Shown here: positions 35,590-44,683 of the stretch, piece by piece
Numbering within the stretch: position 1 is the stretch's first letter
Layout: every line of letters starts with the position of its first letter
From: Tissierellia bacterium
GTDB taxonomy: Bacteria; Bacillota; Clostridia; Tissierellales; Peptoniphilaceae
Assembly: GCA_030527425.1 (NCBI GenBank)
Contig: JAUNAV010000008.1
Span: 1 to 49,267 of the forward strand
DNA length: 49,267 bases
Direction: 5' to 3'
Program-made: the position numbers and the translations under genes
The notes under the pieces: generated by a model
Told to the model about the DNA's origin: nothing
Databases searched by the model: none
What the model saw: only the letters and a program-made list of their open reading frames with translations

Positions 35590-35618
35590 ATTGTATGATA
35601 TTTTTTTCTAATTGTCAA
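35590..35618 (-). promoter_or_regulatory. Promoter of the purine operon (regulator, ygeW, ygeY and onward)
   Basis: TTGACA (35618-35613), 17-bp spacer, TACAAT (35595-35590) on the minus strand. The transcript start should be near 35583, leaving a leader of about 18 bases. A repeat ATGATATTTTTT overlaps the -10 (35595-35606) and recurs at 35649-35660, which might mark regulator binding. Confidence 0.8.
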
Positions 35619-35677
35619 GTACTTTTTGTAAGTTTTTCTCATTTTTCGATGATATTTTTTAATTATACAATATTTTT

Positions 35678-35706
35678 TTGAATCCGGGCAAAATATTTGC
35701 TATAAT
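35678..35706 (+). promoter_or_regulatory. Promoter of the divergent M20 deacylase gene
   Basis: TTGAAT (35678-35683), 17-bp spacer, TATAAT (35701-35706) on the plus strand, about 55 bases before the M20 start. Confidence 0.8.
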
Positions 35707-35761
35707 TATGGTAAAAGACTTTATCTTGATAAATTGATAGAAGGGAGAATTTTATATTTTT

Positions 35762-36883
35762 ATGCAAGGAAAATATTTCCAATTTGACGAATTGTTGACT
35801 ACATTAAGCCAATTATTAGAATTTGAAAGTACAAATCCACCAGGAAATGAAGCTCAAATTTGCGAATATGTTTATAATTATTTTAAAAATAATAATATTA
35901 ATGTAGAAAAAATTCAAGTGGAAAAAAATAAATTTGATATAATTGCACATATTAAAGGCAAAACTTCTAAAGATTCAACTATTTTTACAGGACATATGGA
36001 TGTTGTGCCTGTAAGTTTTGAGGAAAAACATAAGTGGAAAAGTGATCCATTTAAGCCTATTATATCTGATGGTTATATATATGGACGTGGTTCTAGTGAT
36101 ATGAAAAGTGGTTTATGTTGCGGCATGCATTTGCTAAAATACCTTAATGATAATAATATAATTCCAGAACATGATGTTTATTTTGTTGCAACTTACGATG
36201 AAGAAGATTTTATGAGTGGATCAAAAGCTCTTTCTGCTTTTAAAAAGTGTGAAAATGTAATAGTTATGGAACCAACAGACTTAAAAGTTTGTAGCGCTTC
36301 AAATGGAAGAACTTATGGAAACATAAAATTTTATGGACAAAGCGGCCATGGATCTATTAGAAATAGAGAAGGTAATGCCATTTTATTGGCACATGATTTT
36401 ATTTCTGAAATGGAGAGAGTAAACTTTGAAGATAATACTTTTTGGCAAGTTGTATCAATTAATGCAGGAGTTGAACCTTGCGTTGTTCCAGATTATTGCA
36501 TAATAAAAATTGATGCAAGGCTTTCAAAAGATTTTGATGTAGAAGAAATTTGGAGAAAGCTTGAAAATATAAGCTCATATTTAAAAATGCTTCATCCTAA
36601 ATTTAAATATGAATTTGATATTATAGACAAAAGAGAAGGATGGATAAGCGACAAAGATAGCTACGTATATAAAAAATTAAAACAAACCTATGATAAATTA
36701 AATATCAATTTTGAAGAAGATGTATTTCCAGGCACAACAGATGGAACTATATTAAGAAGAAATAATAGAGAAGTAATCATAGTTGGCCCTGGAAGTTTAG
36801 ACATGGCCCATAAAGAAAATGAAAGATGTTCAATTGATGACATTAAAAAAGCATTTAAAATTTATTTAAATTATGTAAAATAA
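35762..36883 (+). CDS. M20-family deacylase (ArgE/DapE type)
   Basis: A second dinuclear-zinc hydrolase of this locus, 373 residues, cytoplasmic. Ligands lie in FTGHMDVVP, GRGSSDMKSG, YDEEDFMSG and the late LDMAHKENE. It is only distantly like ygeY. Divergent orientation from the purine regulator hints at shared control and a role in trimming an acylated or carbamoylated intermediate, but it may equally be an acetylornithine/dipeptide deacylase. The ribosome site GGGAG is 14 bases before the ATG, longer than usual; a near-cognate ATT six bases upstream would be closer to the site but is improbable as a start. The gene ends in a strong terminator. Confidence 0.88.
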   Translation: MQGKYFQFDELLTTLSQLLEFESTNPPGNEAQICEYVYNYFKNNNINVEKIQVEKNKFDIIAHIKGKTSKDSTIFTGHMDVVPVSFEEKHKWKSDPFKPIISDGYIYGRGSSDMKSGLCCGMHLLKYLNDNNIIPEHDVYFVATYDEEDFMSGSKALSAFKKCENVIVMEPTDLKVCSASNGRTYGNIKFYGQSGHGSIRNREGNAILLAHDFISEMERVNFEDNTFWQVVSINAGVEPCVVPDYCIIKIDARLSKDFDVEEIWRKLENISSYLKMLHPKFKYEFDIIDKREGWISDKDSYVYKKLKQTYDKLNINFEEDVFPGTTDGTILRRNNREVIIVGPGSLDMAHKENERCSIDDIKKAFKIYLNYVK

Positions 36884-36910
36884 AAAATCGAAGGTTCAAC
36901 CTTCGATTTT
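36884..36910. terminator. Bidirectional terminator between the M20 gene and hppA
   Basis: AAAATCGAAGGTT - C - AACCTTCGATTTT is an almost perfect palindrome with A/T runs on both sides. It serves the convergent M20 gene (plus) and hppA (minus). Confidence 0.92.
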
Positions 36911-36930
36911 ATTTTGCATTTTTTTATTAT

Positions 36931-38892
36931 CTAGATAAATAGTCCAGCGCAAACTACTGAAACTACAGTCATTAATTTAATTAAGATATTTAAGCTTGGT
37001 CCTGAAGTATCTTTAAATGGATCACCTACTGTATCTCCAACAACTGCTGCTTTATGAGCTACAGAGTTCTTTCCACCTTCATGTCCTGCTTCTATATATT
37101 TTTTAGCATTATCCCAAGCTCCACCTGCATTAGACATAAATATTGCCATTAATACACCAGTTACTAAAGCTCCTGCAAGCATTCCACCAAGTGTTTCTGG
37201 TCCAAAGAATATACCTACTAATATAGGCATCAAAACCGCGATTACTCCAGGTAGAATCATTTCTTTTAATGAAGCTCCTGTAGAGATGTCGATACATCTG
37301 CTGTAATCAGGCTCAGCCTTTCCTTCCATGATTCCATCTATTGTTCTAAATTGTCTTCTTACTTCTTCAATCATCTTTGTAGCAGCTTTTCCTACTGAAT
37401 TCATTGTTAAGGCTGCAAATAAGAAAGTTAGCATTCCACCGAAGAATAATCCTGCTACTACGCTAGAATCAAGAATTGAAATATTATCTAGATTTAAAGT
37501 ATCAGCATAAGTTACAAAAAGTGAAAGTGCTGTTAAGGCTGCTGATCCAATTGCAAATCCCTTACCAATAGCTGCTGTTGTGTTTCCAACTGAGTCTAAT
37601 TGGTCTGTGATTTCTCTTACATGAGGATCAAGAGCACTCATTTCTGCTATACCACCGGCATTATCAGCAATTGGTCCATAAGCATCAACTGTTACTGTAA
37701 TTGCAGTTACTGATAACATACCTACAGCTGAAAGAGCAATTCCATAAATTGCCATTAATTTATATGAAATTAAAATAGCAATACAGATAAATACTATTGG
37801 AAGTACTGTTGAAAGCATTCCTGTTGAAAGTCCTGAAATTATATTTGTTGCAGAACCTGTTTGAGATTCTTTTGCTATAGATTTTACAAAACTGTATTTA
37901 TCAGAAGTAAATAATTCTGACAGATAACCGATCAAAAGTCCACATATTATACCAGTAATTACAGCTATTGCAGCATTTATAGTTTTAAAGTATGCAAATG
38001 AGAATACTATAGAACATACTAATACTATTAGTCCAGATAAATAAACTGAATTCATTAAAGCTGCTTGTGGATTTCTATGTTTTTTAGTTAAGAATAAGAA
38101 TGATGAAACTATTGAAGCTGCAATTCCTACAGTTGCTAGTAAAAGAGGAAATCTTACTCCTGCATCTTGGAATTGAACATAACCTAACATCATAGCTGAA
38201 ATTATCGCTCCAACATATGATTCAAATAAGTCAGCTCCCATTCCTGCAACGTCTCCTACATTATCACCAACATTATCAGCTATTACAGCTGGATTTCTTG
38301 GATCATCTTCTGGAATACCTGCTTCAACTTTTCCAACTAGGTCTGCTCCGACATCGGCTGCTTTTGTATATATACCTCCACCTACTCTTGCAAAAAGAGC
38401 AACTGAAGAAGCTCCAAATGAATAACCGATTATGATTGCTGGATCTTTGAAAATAAGATAGGTTATTCCGATTCCTAAAAATCCTAAGCCAGTTACAGCC
38501 ATTCCCATTACAGAACCACCTGAAAATGCTACTTTCAAAGCATCAGAAAGTCCGCTTTCCATAGCTTGGTTTGCACATCTTGCATTTGATGATGTTGAAA
38601 CCCTCATTCCTATAAAACCTGCTGTCATTGAGAAAACTGCTCCAATTATAAAGCAGATCATTGTTTGAACATTTATAAATATAGCCATTAGAATTGCAAC
38701 TACAACTACAAAAATTGCAATTGAGATGTACTCACGTCTAATAAAGGCCATAGCACCTGTTCTAATATGTCCTGCAATTTTCTTCATTCTTGGTGTTCCT
38801 TCTGAAACAGCCATTATATTATGAGAAATTTGTAGAAACATAAATACTAAGGCACAAATACCAATTACTATTGGCAAAAAGTCTACTATCAT
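36931..38892 (-). CDS. hppA: Membrane-bound pumping pyrophosphatase (K+-dependent type)
   Basis: Uses pyrophosphate hydrolysis to pump H+ or Na+ across the cell membrane. The 653-residue protein has about 16 hydrophobic segments. Catalytic motifs are [19 protein letters not shown] and [17 protein letters not shown], and a third near the C-terminus ([19 protein letters not shown]). In [20 protein letters not shown], Ala rather than Lys occupies the position that separates potassium-dependent from independent enzymes. Na+ or H+ specificity was not resolved. GGGAGG precedes the start. It recovers energy from pyrophosphate in an anaerobe that spends much nucleotide chemistry. Confidence 0.95.
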   Translation of the reverse strand: MIVDFLPIVIGICALVFMFLQISHNIMAVSEGTPRMKKIAGHIRTGAMAFIRREYISIAIFVVVVAILMAIFINVQTMICFIIGAVFSMTAGFIGMRVSTSSNARCANQAMESGLSDALKVAFSGGSVMGMAVTGLGFLGIGITYLIFKDPAIIIGYSFGASSVALFARVGGGIYTKAADVGADLVGKVEAGIPEDDPRNPAVIADNVGDNVGDVAGMGADLFESYVGAIISAMMLGYVQFQDAGVRFPLLLATVGIAASIVSSFLFLTKKHRNPQAALMNSVYLSGLIVLVCSIVFSFAYFKTINAAIAVITGIICGLLIGYLSELFTSDKYSFVKSIAKESQTGSATNIISGLSTGMLSTVLPIVFICIAILISYKLMAIYGIALSAVGMLSVTAITVTVDAYGPIADNAGGIAEMSALDPHVREITDQLDSVGNTTAAIGKGFAIGSAALTALSLFVTYADTLNLDNISILDSSVVAGLFFGGMLTFLFAALTMNSVGKAATKMIEEVRRQFRTIDGIMEGKAEPDYSRCIDISTGASLKEMILPGVIAVLMPILVGIFFGPETLGGMLAGALVTGVLMAIFMSNAGGAWDNAKKYIEAGHEGGKNSVAHKAAVVGDTVGDPFKDTSGPSLNILIKLMTVVSVVCAGLFI

Positions 38893-38923
38893 TTATACCT
38901 CCCATGTTATTTCTAATAGAGTA

Positions 38924-38952
38924 ATTATATATCAAATACGTCAATTATTCAA
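38924..38952 (-). promoter_or_regulatory. hppA promoter
   Basis: TTGAAT (38952-38947), 17-bp spacer, TATAAT (38929-38924) on the minus strand, starting just behind the degV stop. No terminator is visible in front of it, so read-through from degV is possible. Confidence 0.75.
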
Positions 38953-38958
38953 CTTTAA

Positions 38959-39813
38959 TTAGTCTATTTCAAAAACTCCAACACCTATTAAACCCGGGCC
39001 TGTATTGGCTGCAAGCGTTGGATTTATTTGACTATGGAAAAATTTTTCTGCATTATTTATTTCATCTTTTAATTCTTCTTGAAGTTTTTGAAAGCCTTCA
39101 TGATTATCACCATGTGATATTGCCAAATAGTATTTTTTTGTGCCTTCTATTTTCTCTTTTACAGTTTCGATAAATGACTTCATAAGCTTTTTTTCGCCAC
39201 GACATTTTTTTACTACATAGTAAACTCCCTCTTCTGTATCGCAACTAATTATAGGCTTAATAGATAATATCTCTGCAATTGATCCAGAAACTCTTCCTAT
39301 TCTGCCACCAGCCTTTAAATATTTTAATGTATCTATTGTAAAAAAGACTTGGGATTTTTTCTTAAGCTTTTCTATTTTTTCATAGATTTTATCGAAATTA
39401 AGTCCCTGTTTTACAAGTTCTGATGCGTATATTGCAACCATTCCTGCAGCTAAGGCAATATTTTTGGTATCTACAATTTTAATATCTAGGCCATCATAAT
39501 CTTTTAGAGAATTACATAAATTATTAAATCCAGAAAGTTTATTTGAAATTGTGACAATTAGTAATTTATCATATCCGTCTTTTTTAATTTTTTCAAACAT
39601 GTCCATCAGTTCACCTGGAGATGGAATTGATGTTTTAGGAAATTTCTCCATTGTTTTTAATTCTTTATAAAATTCATCTGGTTTTATATCTATTTCTTTA
39701 GTGAAATTTCCTTCTATATTCATATAAAAGCTAATAAGATAGATTCCAAATTTTTCAGAAAGAGATCTATCCATATCTGCGCCTGTATCAGTTAGTATTG
39801 CAATCTTGTCCAT
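38959..39813 (-). CDS. DegV-family fatty-acid-binding protein
   Basis: DegV proteins bind a fatty acid and can serve as FakB, the carrier for fatty acid kinase. The 284 residues show the opening IAILTDTGADMD, the PKTSIPSPGEL motif and LKAGGRIGRVSG that lines the ligand pocket. GAAGGAG six bases before 39813 fixes the start, inside the end of the DUF1836 gene. A FakA kinase is not encoded in the window. Confidence 0.9.
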   Translation of the reverse strand: MDKIAILTDTGADMDRSLSEKFGIYLISFYMNIEGNFTKEIDIKPDEFYKELKTMEKFPKTSIPSPGELMDMFEKIKKDGYDKLLIVTISNKLSGFNNLCNSLKDYDGLDIKIVDTKNIALAAGMVAIYASELVKQGLNFDKIYEKIEKLKKKSQVFFTIDTLKYLKAGGRIGRVSGSIAEILSIKPIISCDTEEGVYYVVKKCRGEKKLMKSFIETVKEKIEGTKKYYLAISHGDNHEGFQKLQEELKDEINNAEKFFHSQINPTLAANTGPGLIGVGVFEID

Positions 39814-40327
39814 ATTTAACTCCTTCGATTCCATTGTATTTTAAAATGATTTGAGTATATAATTTCATGCAAAGCGCTATTGTAATTAACTCAATTGATG
39901 TTTCATAATCTTTTTTACTGTTATCAAACAATAGTTTCTCATTAGAATTAAATACCCTATTAATGCTTTTTTCCAACACATTACAAAACATATTATAAGC
40001 CTGTTTATATTCATAGACATCTCTTTCAAGTTCAATACCTTTAGATATGTCATCAAGACTTATAATCTGTTTTAGAACTGTTATTACTATTATACTAGCA
40101 ATATGCTCTCTGTAATATTTTTTCTTCTTTGGTGTAGGCATCCTATTTAATTTTACATAATTATTGACCATAGATGGAGTTATGAAATCCTCATCGGTTA
40201 TATAAAATGGATCGCAAACCTCTTTTACTATTGTTACTAATTGATCCTTATATATTCCAAAATCAGGTAAATCATCCCATCTAGGAACTTTTACTTGTTT
40301 TATTTTTAATATCTCTGTCATAATCAT
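39788..40327 (-). CDS. DUF1836 protein, probable DNA-binding
   Basis: A 179-residue protein of the DUF1836 family, which carries a MerR-like helix-turn-helix (the ITPSMVNNYVKLNRMPTPKK segment, about 48-67). It starts with VPRWDDLPDFGIYKDQL. It shares 26 bases with degV and is probably its cotranscribed partner. The function of the family is unsettled; a transcription factor tied to membrane lipid or stress genes is a reasonable guess only. Confidence 0.75.
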   Translation of the reverse strand: MIMTEILKIKQVKVPRWDDLPDFGIYKDQLVTIVKEVCDPFYITDEDFITPSMVNNYVKLNRMPTPKKKKYYREHIASIIVITVLKQIISLDDISKGIELERDVYEYKQAYNMFCNVLEKSINRVFNSNEKLLFDNSKKDYETSIELITIALCMKLYTQIILKYNGIEGVKYGQDCNTN

Positions 40328-40349
40328 CCTATCTAGTTTTAATAACTAT

Positions 40350-40377
40350 ATAATATCATTATGAAATTAAATGTCAA
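40350..40377 (-). promoter_or_regulatory. Promoter of the DUF1836-degV unit
   Basis: TTGACA (40377-40372), 16-bp spacer, TATTAT (40355-40350) on the minus strand, about 25 bases before the start codon. Confidence 0.65.
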
Positions 40378-40428
40378 TATATTTTATTATTCAAATAGTA
40401 AAAGTATAATATTAATTAGAGGTGAATT

Positions 40429-41325
40429 ATGAAATTTGACAGAGCTATTCTCTTTTACCACAAAGGTTCAGGAGATGATGATATTGATAAAAAATTGAAT
40501 GCTTCTTTGACTAATCTATGCCATTTATGCCAGGAATTAGTTATTTATGAAAGCAAAAAACGTGGTGATATCAAAGAAAAATGTAAAAATTTAGATAATT
40601 TCGATATTGTAATTATTTTAGGTGGAGATGGCACGGTTTTTGAGCTAATTAATGGAATGTATGAAAATAATATTGACATCCCAATTGCAATTTTACCAGG
40701 TGGTACTTTTAATGATTTTTCTAAAACTTTAAATATATCAGAAGATCTTTTTGAAGCTTCTAATTCATTTAAAGATGCTGAAATTGAAAGATATGATGCT
40801 ATGCTATTAAATAATACAGCCGTCTTAAATTTTGTTGCTTTAGGCCTTCCTGTAAATATCGCATTAAATAAAGATGAAGAAAATAAACAAAGTCTAGGTA
40901 TTTTATCATATGTTAAAAGCTTTTTTGAAAACACATCAAATCCTGAATTATTTGATTATGAGCTAGAATATGATGGAAAAAGTTCAAAAGGTAGATGCAC
41001 TATGATTTTGGTATTAAATGGAAAAAGCATCGTTAATGTTAAACTTGATGATAGCTTTCAATCGCCACAAGATGCTAAATTAAATATCTACATATTAAAA
41101 GACAGCAGTTTTGCTACTATTGCAGAAGTTTTTAATGCAGTGAAAAATGATGATCTAATAGATAAGGATAAATTAGAATATCATGAAGCAAAAAACATTA
41201 AGATAATTTCTCCTAAAGATAATAAATTAGATACCGATGGTGAATTATTTTTAAAATCTCCGGCAGATATCAAAATTTTAGAAAATAGATTTAGATTTTT
41301 AACGATTAAAAAAAATAGAGCCTAG
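40429..41325 (+). CDS. Diacylglycerol-kinase catalytic domain protein (YegS/DgkB-like lipid kinase)
   Basis: A 298-residue protein with the diacylglycerol-kinase catalytic domain. The nucleotide loop GGDGT is at 65-69, and PGGTFNDFS follows at 90-98. The C-terminal beta-rich half ends with the conserved DTDGE. It probably phosphorylates diacylglycerol or a related lipid made during membrane and lipoteichoic acid turnover. The site AGAGGTGA precedes the start, and a TATAAT (40405-40410) upstream has no good -35. Confidence 0.88.
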   Translation: MKFDRAILFYHKGSGDDDIDKKLNASLTNLCHLCQELVIYESKKRGDIKEKCKNLDNFDIVIILGGDGTVFELINGMYENNIDIPIAILPGGTFNDFSKTLNISEDLFEASNSFKDAEIERYDAMLLNNTAVLNFVALGLPVNIALNKDEENKQSLGILSYVKSFFENTSNPELFDYELEYDGKSSKGRCTMILVLNGKSIVNVKLDDSFQSPQDAKLNIYILKDSSFATIAEVFNAVKNDDLIDKDKLEYHEAKNIKIISPKDNKLDTDGELFLKSPADIKILENRFRFLTIKKNRA

Positions 41326-41338
41326 ACTCTATTTTTTT
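41313..41338. terminator. Bidirectional terminator with both stop codons in its loop
   Basis: AAATAGAG - CCTAGA - CTCTATTT with A/T runs on both sides. The loop holds CTAG, in which the stop codons of the plus-strand lipid kinase (41323-41325) and minus-strand histidine kinase (41324-41322) overlap. Confidence 0.88.
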
Positions 41339-43304
41339 CTTTGTATTTATCAAAAGAAATATAGACTTTAAATAAATCACCGTCAATTTTTATTCTAAAT
41401 GATCCATTTTGAGCATTTACTAAGCTTTCAGCAATGGATAATCCTAGTCCACTTCCTTCTATATTTCTAGACTCATCTCCCCTTTTAAATCTTTCAATTA
41501 GATTTTCTGTATCTTCTTGAAGCATTACTGAGGATATGTTTTTTATTTCCAAATTTACTTTTTCATCTTCATAGATTTTTACATAGACTCTCGTATTTTC
41601 CATAGCATATTTTGATATATTAGAAAATAAATTGTCCACCACTCTAAACATATTATCGCCATCAAGATTTACAAATATCGGCTCTTTTGGGAATGATTCT
41701 TTTATTTCAAGAGATTTTTCTTTAAATGTATCCTCCCATTCGCCAATTATTTGTATCATAAACTGAGTTAGATTTATCTTTGTAAGATTGACTTCTATAT
41801 TATTTGAATTTATTTTTGAAATTTCAAACAAGTCTTCTATTAGTCTCTTTAATTTCAAACTTTTCTTGTTTATTATATCACAATAAGATTTTAATTCTTC
41901 TTTACTAATATCATCCTCATTTATCAATCGAGAATAGTTTATAATACTTGTTAATGGTGTTTTTAAATCATGGCTTACATTTGTAATTAATTCTGCTTTA
42001 AATCTTTCACTTCTTACACGTTGTTCCACTTCATAATCTAAATTTTTTGCTATTTCGTTAAAATTATTAGTTATGGTATTAAAATATTTCTTGCTAGTTA
42101 CTATATTTTGTGAATAATCGCCATTAGCAATGTCTGTAGAGTATTTGTTAATATTTGATAAATCTTTTATTATATCGACTATTGCAGCATGAAAAATTAA
42201 AGCAAGAAATACATAAACTAAAAATACTCTAAATGGAGCTATAAAAAACAGAAAAATTCCAATTATAACCAGTATGCTGGTGATTTTTTTTGGAGAAAAT
42301 TCAGCAATTTCTAATCCAGAGAATTTTAAATTAGATTTCATTGCATCAATTATAATTCTTAACCACTTTGAAATTACCTTTTTAAGATAAAAAGTAATAG
42401 AATTTTTTACAACTTTAGATTCTCTTCTTTTTATTATTATCGATTTTAAAACTATCGAAACATAGTAAGAAAATAACATAGCTATAAAAGAAAATATCAA
42501 TACTCCAGATATCATAAATGCTAAGTTATAGGTAAACATCCTCGGTGGATTTGTCCTTTTGGCAAAATCTCTTATCAATTCAAAAATAATAAAGACAATT
42601 TCAAAAGGTATTGTCAAAAGTCCTTTAGTTAGTGGGAAATTCAACATTTTTTTATAGTCAATTATAAAAACTATTATAAATGTTAAAGCCATAAAAACTA
42701 CGAGAGCAGATAAGAAATTAGGCAATTTTTGTGAAAAATATACTATTTCTCTATCGAATTTTTCAAAAGTTTCACTATTAAAATCCAATTGAATCTTAAA
42801 TTTTACATTTTGATAAGTATTATAATTATCTGATACTTGAGGAAGCTCATTATTCAAGACAAAAACCAAGCTATCGGCATAAGCTTTTTGATGCTTATTT
42901 AGATTGCCAAATTCATTTTTAATATTTACAATGGCATCATCATAACTGCCTTCAATTGTATAAACTCCCTTTTTTTTCGTATCATTAATTGTACTATTAG
43001 CATTTCTATATTCTTTTTTTACCTGTTTAGAATTTTCCTCTGCGCCTTCGGTTTTTTCAAGTTTTTCAAATTCCACTTCATAATTAAAAAACTCATCCTT
43101 TTGAATTTTTACACCATCTTCAAAGCCAAGGTTTAAAGCATAATTTAAATTATCGGTAAAAAATGCCAATGTCTTCTCATTTTCAGCAATTTGTTCATCA
43201 TCTATCTGCAAAACATTATAATTTATAAATAGATTTGAAACTACTGTTGCCATCAAAGACATTATTATCAGAAATAGACATAATGTTCTATTTTTATATT
43301 TCAT
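41322..43304 (-). CDS. Membrane sensor histidine kinase
   Basis: Partner of the response regulator upstream. The 660 residues show a first membrane helix (about 7-29) and a long extracytoplasmic loop of about 160 residues with no cysteines. Several more membrane helices follow (about 195-385). The HisKA domain has the phosphorylated His near residue 445 (VSHDLKTPLTS), and the ATPase domain has FSNISKYAMEN and GSGLGLSIAESL. The region before HisKA reads like a HAMP linker. The large sensor part does not match a family I can name. The start overlaps the regulator stop by four bases. The signal is unknown. Confidence 0.9.
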   Translation of the reverse strand: MKYKNRTLCLFLIIMSLMATVVSNLFINYNVLQIDDEQIAENEKTLAFFTDNLNYALNLGFEDGVKIQKDEFFNYEVEFEKLEKTEGAEENSKQVKKEYRNANSTINDTKKKGVYTIEGSYDDAIVNIKNEFGNLNKHQKAYADSLVFVLNNELPQVSDNYNTYQNVKFKIQLDFNSETFEKFDREIVYFSQKLPNFLSALVVFMALTFIIVFIIDYKKMLNFPLTKGLLTIPFEIVFIIFELIRDFAKRTNPPRMFTYNLAFMISGVLIFSFIAMLFSYYVSIVLKSIIIKRRESKVVKNSITFYLKKVISKWLRIIIDAMKSNLKFSGLEIAEFSPKKITSILVIIGIFLFFIAPFRVFLVYVFLALIFHAAIVDIIKDLSNINKYSTDIANGDYSQNIVTSKKYFNTITNNFNEIAKNLDYEVEQRVRSERFKAELITNVSHDLKTPLTSIINYSRLINEDDISKEELKSYCDIINKKSLKLKRLIEDLFEISKINSNNIEVNLTKINLTQFMIQIIGEWEDTFKEKSLEIKESFPKEPIFVNLDGDNMFRVVDNLFSNISKYAMENTRVYVKIYEDEKVNLEIKNISSVMLQEDTENLIERFKRGDESRNIEGSGLGLSIAESLVNAQNGSFRIKIDGDLFKVYISFDKYKEKNRV

Positions 43305-44011
43305 TGTCTTGCCTTTGGTTTTACAAATTTATATCCAAGTCCCCAACTAACTAGAATATATCTTGGGTTTTTAGGATCTATCTCTATTTTATCTCTTATT
43401 CTTTTTATATGCACTGATACTGTCTTTGTATCAAGAGCAGGCTCTTTCCAGACATATTCGTATATTTCATCAGTTGAAAATACACTTTCTGGATTTTCCA
43501 TAAGTAATTTTAAGATTTTAAATTCTATAGACGTTAAATTCTTCCTTACACCATCTACAAATACACATTTTTGTGTTAAAGACAAAGATATTCCATCAAT
43601 CGTAAGTGTGTCATCATCTTTTTTGGTATTTTCAGAATAATCATGCGTTCTTCTTATAAGGGAATTAACTCTTGCAACTAGCTCAATCTCATTAAATGGC
43701 TTAGTTAAATAATCATCTGCGCCAAGATTTAATCCAATTACTTTATTGAAATTTTCAGCTTTTGCTGAAACTATAATAATCGGACAATAAGAGTCTTCTC
43801 TAATTTTAACAATTACCTCTTCACCACTTAATTTTGGCATCATCAAATCCATTATCACTAGATCTATTTTCTTTTCTGATTGAAATTTTTTAAGTGCATC
43901 TTCACCGTTAAAAACTTGTATAACTTTATAATCTTGTTTTTCTAAAGCTATTTTAATCAATTGACTAATAGCTTTTTCATCTTCACAAACTAAAATAGTA
44001 TAACCTTGCAT
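43301..44011 (-). CDS. OmpR/PhoB-family response regulator
   Basis: A 236-residue protein with a receiver domain (acidic CEDE near residue 10, phosphorylated Asp55 in VIMDLMMP, Lys in LTKPF) and a winged-helix effector (about 135-232, LTSIEFKILKLLMENP and TVSVHIKRIRDKIE). The start at 44011 has GGAGG five bases upstream; an ATG six codons earlier does not. It forms a two-gene unit with the sensor kinase. Targets are not visible. Confidence 0.94.
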   Translation of the reverse strand: MQGYTILVCEDEKAISQLIKIALEKQDYKVIQVFNGEDALKKFQSEKKIDLVIMDLMMPKLSGEEVIVKIREDSYCPIIIVSAKAENFNKVIGLNLGADDYLTKPFNEIELVARVNSLIRRTHDYSENTKKDDDTLTIDGISLSLTQKCVFVDGVRKNLTSIEFKILKLLMENPESVFSTDEIYEYVWKEPALDTKTVSVHIKRIRDKIEIDPKNPRYILVSWGLGYKFVKPKARQ

Positions 44012-44185
44012 AATTACCTCCAATATCATTTTAATACATTGTTTTTAAAAAAATCTTGTGTAATTATTAAAAATTAATAAACAAAAATTTTTAATAGCTA
44101 TCTAATTTATCCATATCTATAATTTATGTAACTCCACTATAGTCCATATCTGACAAGTATCAAATTTAATTTACCAATTATACTC

Positions 44186-44213
44186 TTGTTCTTTTCTAAA
44201 ATTATCGTACTAT
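44186..44213 (+). promoter_or_regulatory. Promoter of the hypoxanthine-DNA glycosylase gene
   Basis: TTGTTC (44186-44191), 16-bp spacer, TACTAT (44208-44213). The -10 ends only six bases before the ATG at 44220, so the transcript would begin at or next to the start codon. The rest of the 44030-44185 gap is AT-rich and shows nothing clear. Confidence 0.6.
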
Positions 44214-44219
44214 GTTTAT

Positions 44220-44681
44220 ATGATTGATTTTACATTTAAACCCATATACGATGAAAATTCAAAAGTATTAATACTTGGTTCATTTCCTTCTATAATTTCA
44301 AGAAAAAATGATTTTTATTATTCCAACCCACAAAATAGATTCTGGAAAATTTTAGAAATCATATATAATAGGAAACTTCAAAATATGGAGGAGAAAATTA
44401 ATCTACTTATCGAACAACAAATAGCACTTTACGATAGTATTGCAAAATGTGATATTAAAAATAGTTCAGATCTATCTATTAAAAATATTACAGCTACTGA
44501 TATTGGTCCTATTTTAGACAATTCAAAAGTAGAAAAAATACTTTGTAATGGTAGAAAAAGCTATGATGTAGTAGTTAAAAAAATGAACAAAAAAGCAATT
44601 CTCATGCCTTCAACTTCATCTGCTAATGCAAGATATTCACTTGATAAATTAGTTGAAATACGGTCTAAAGAATTGCCTTAG
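44220..44681 (+). CDS. Hypoxanthine/deoxyinosine DNA glycosylase (uracil-DNA glycosylase superfamily)
   Basis: Removes hypoxanthine (deaminated adenine) from DNA in base excision repair. The 153-residue chain matches the DNA-deoxyinosine glycosylase family: LILGSFPS at 17-24, FYYSNPQNRFW at 32-42 and PSTSSANA at 130-137. The ATG at 44220 lacks any ribosome binding site. The family start fits here, and a promoter -10 ends six bases before it. The convergent MBL gene ends three bases after it. Confidence 0.88.
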   Translation: MIDFTFKPIYDENSKVLILGSFPSIISRKNDFYYSNPQNRFWKILEIIYNRKLQNMEEKINLLIEQQIALYDSIAKCDIKNSSDLSIKNITATDIGPILDNSKVEKILCNGRKSYDVVVKKMNKKAILMPSTSSANARYSLDKLVEIRSKELP

Positions 44682-44683
44682 TC

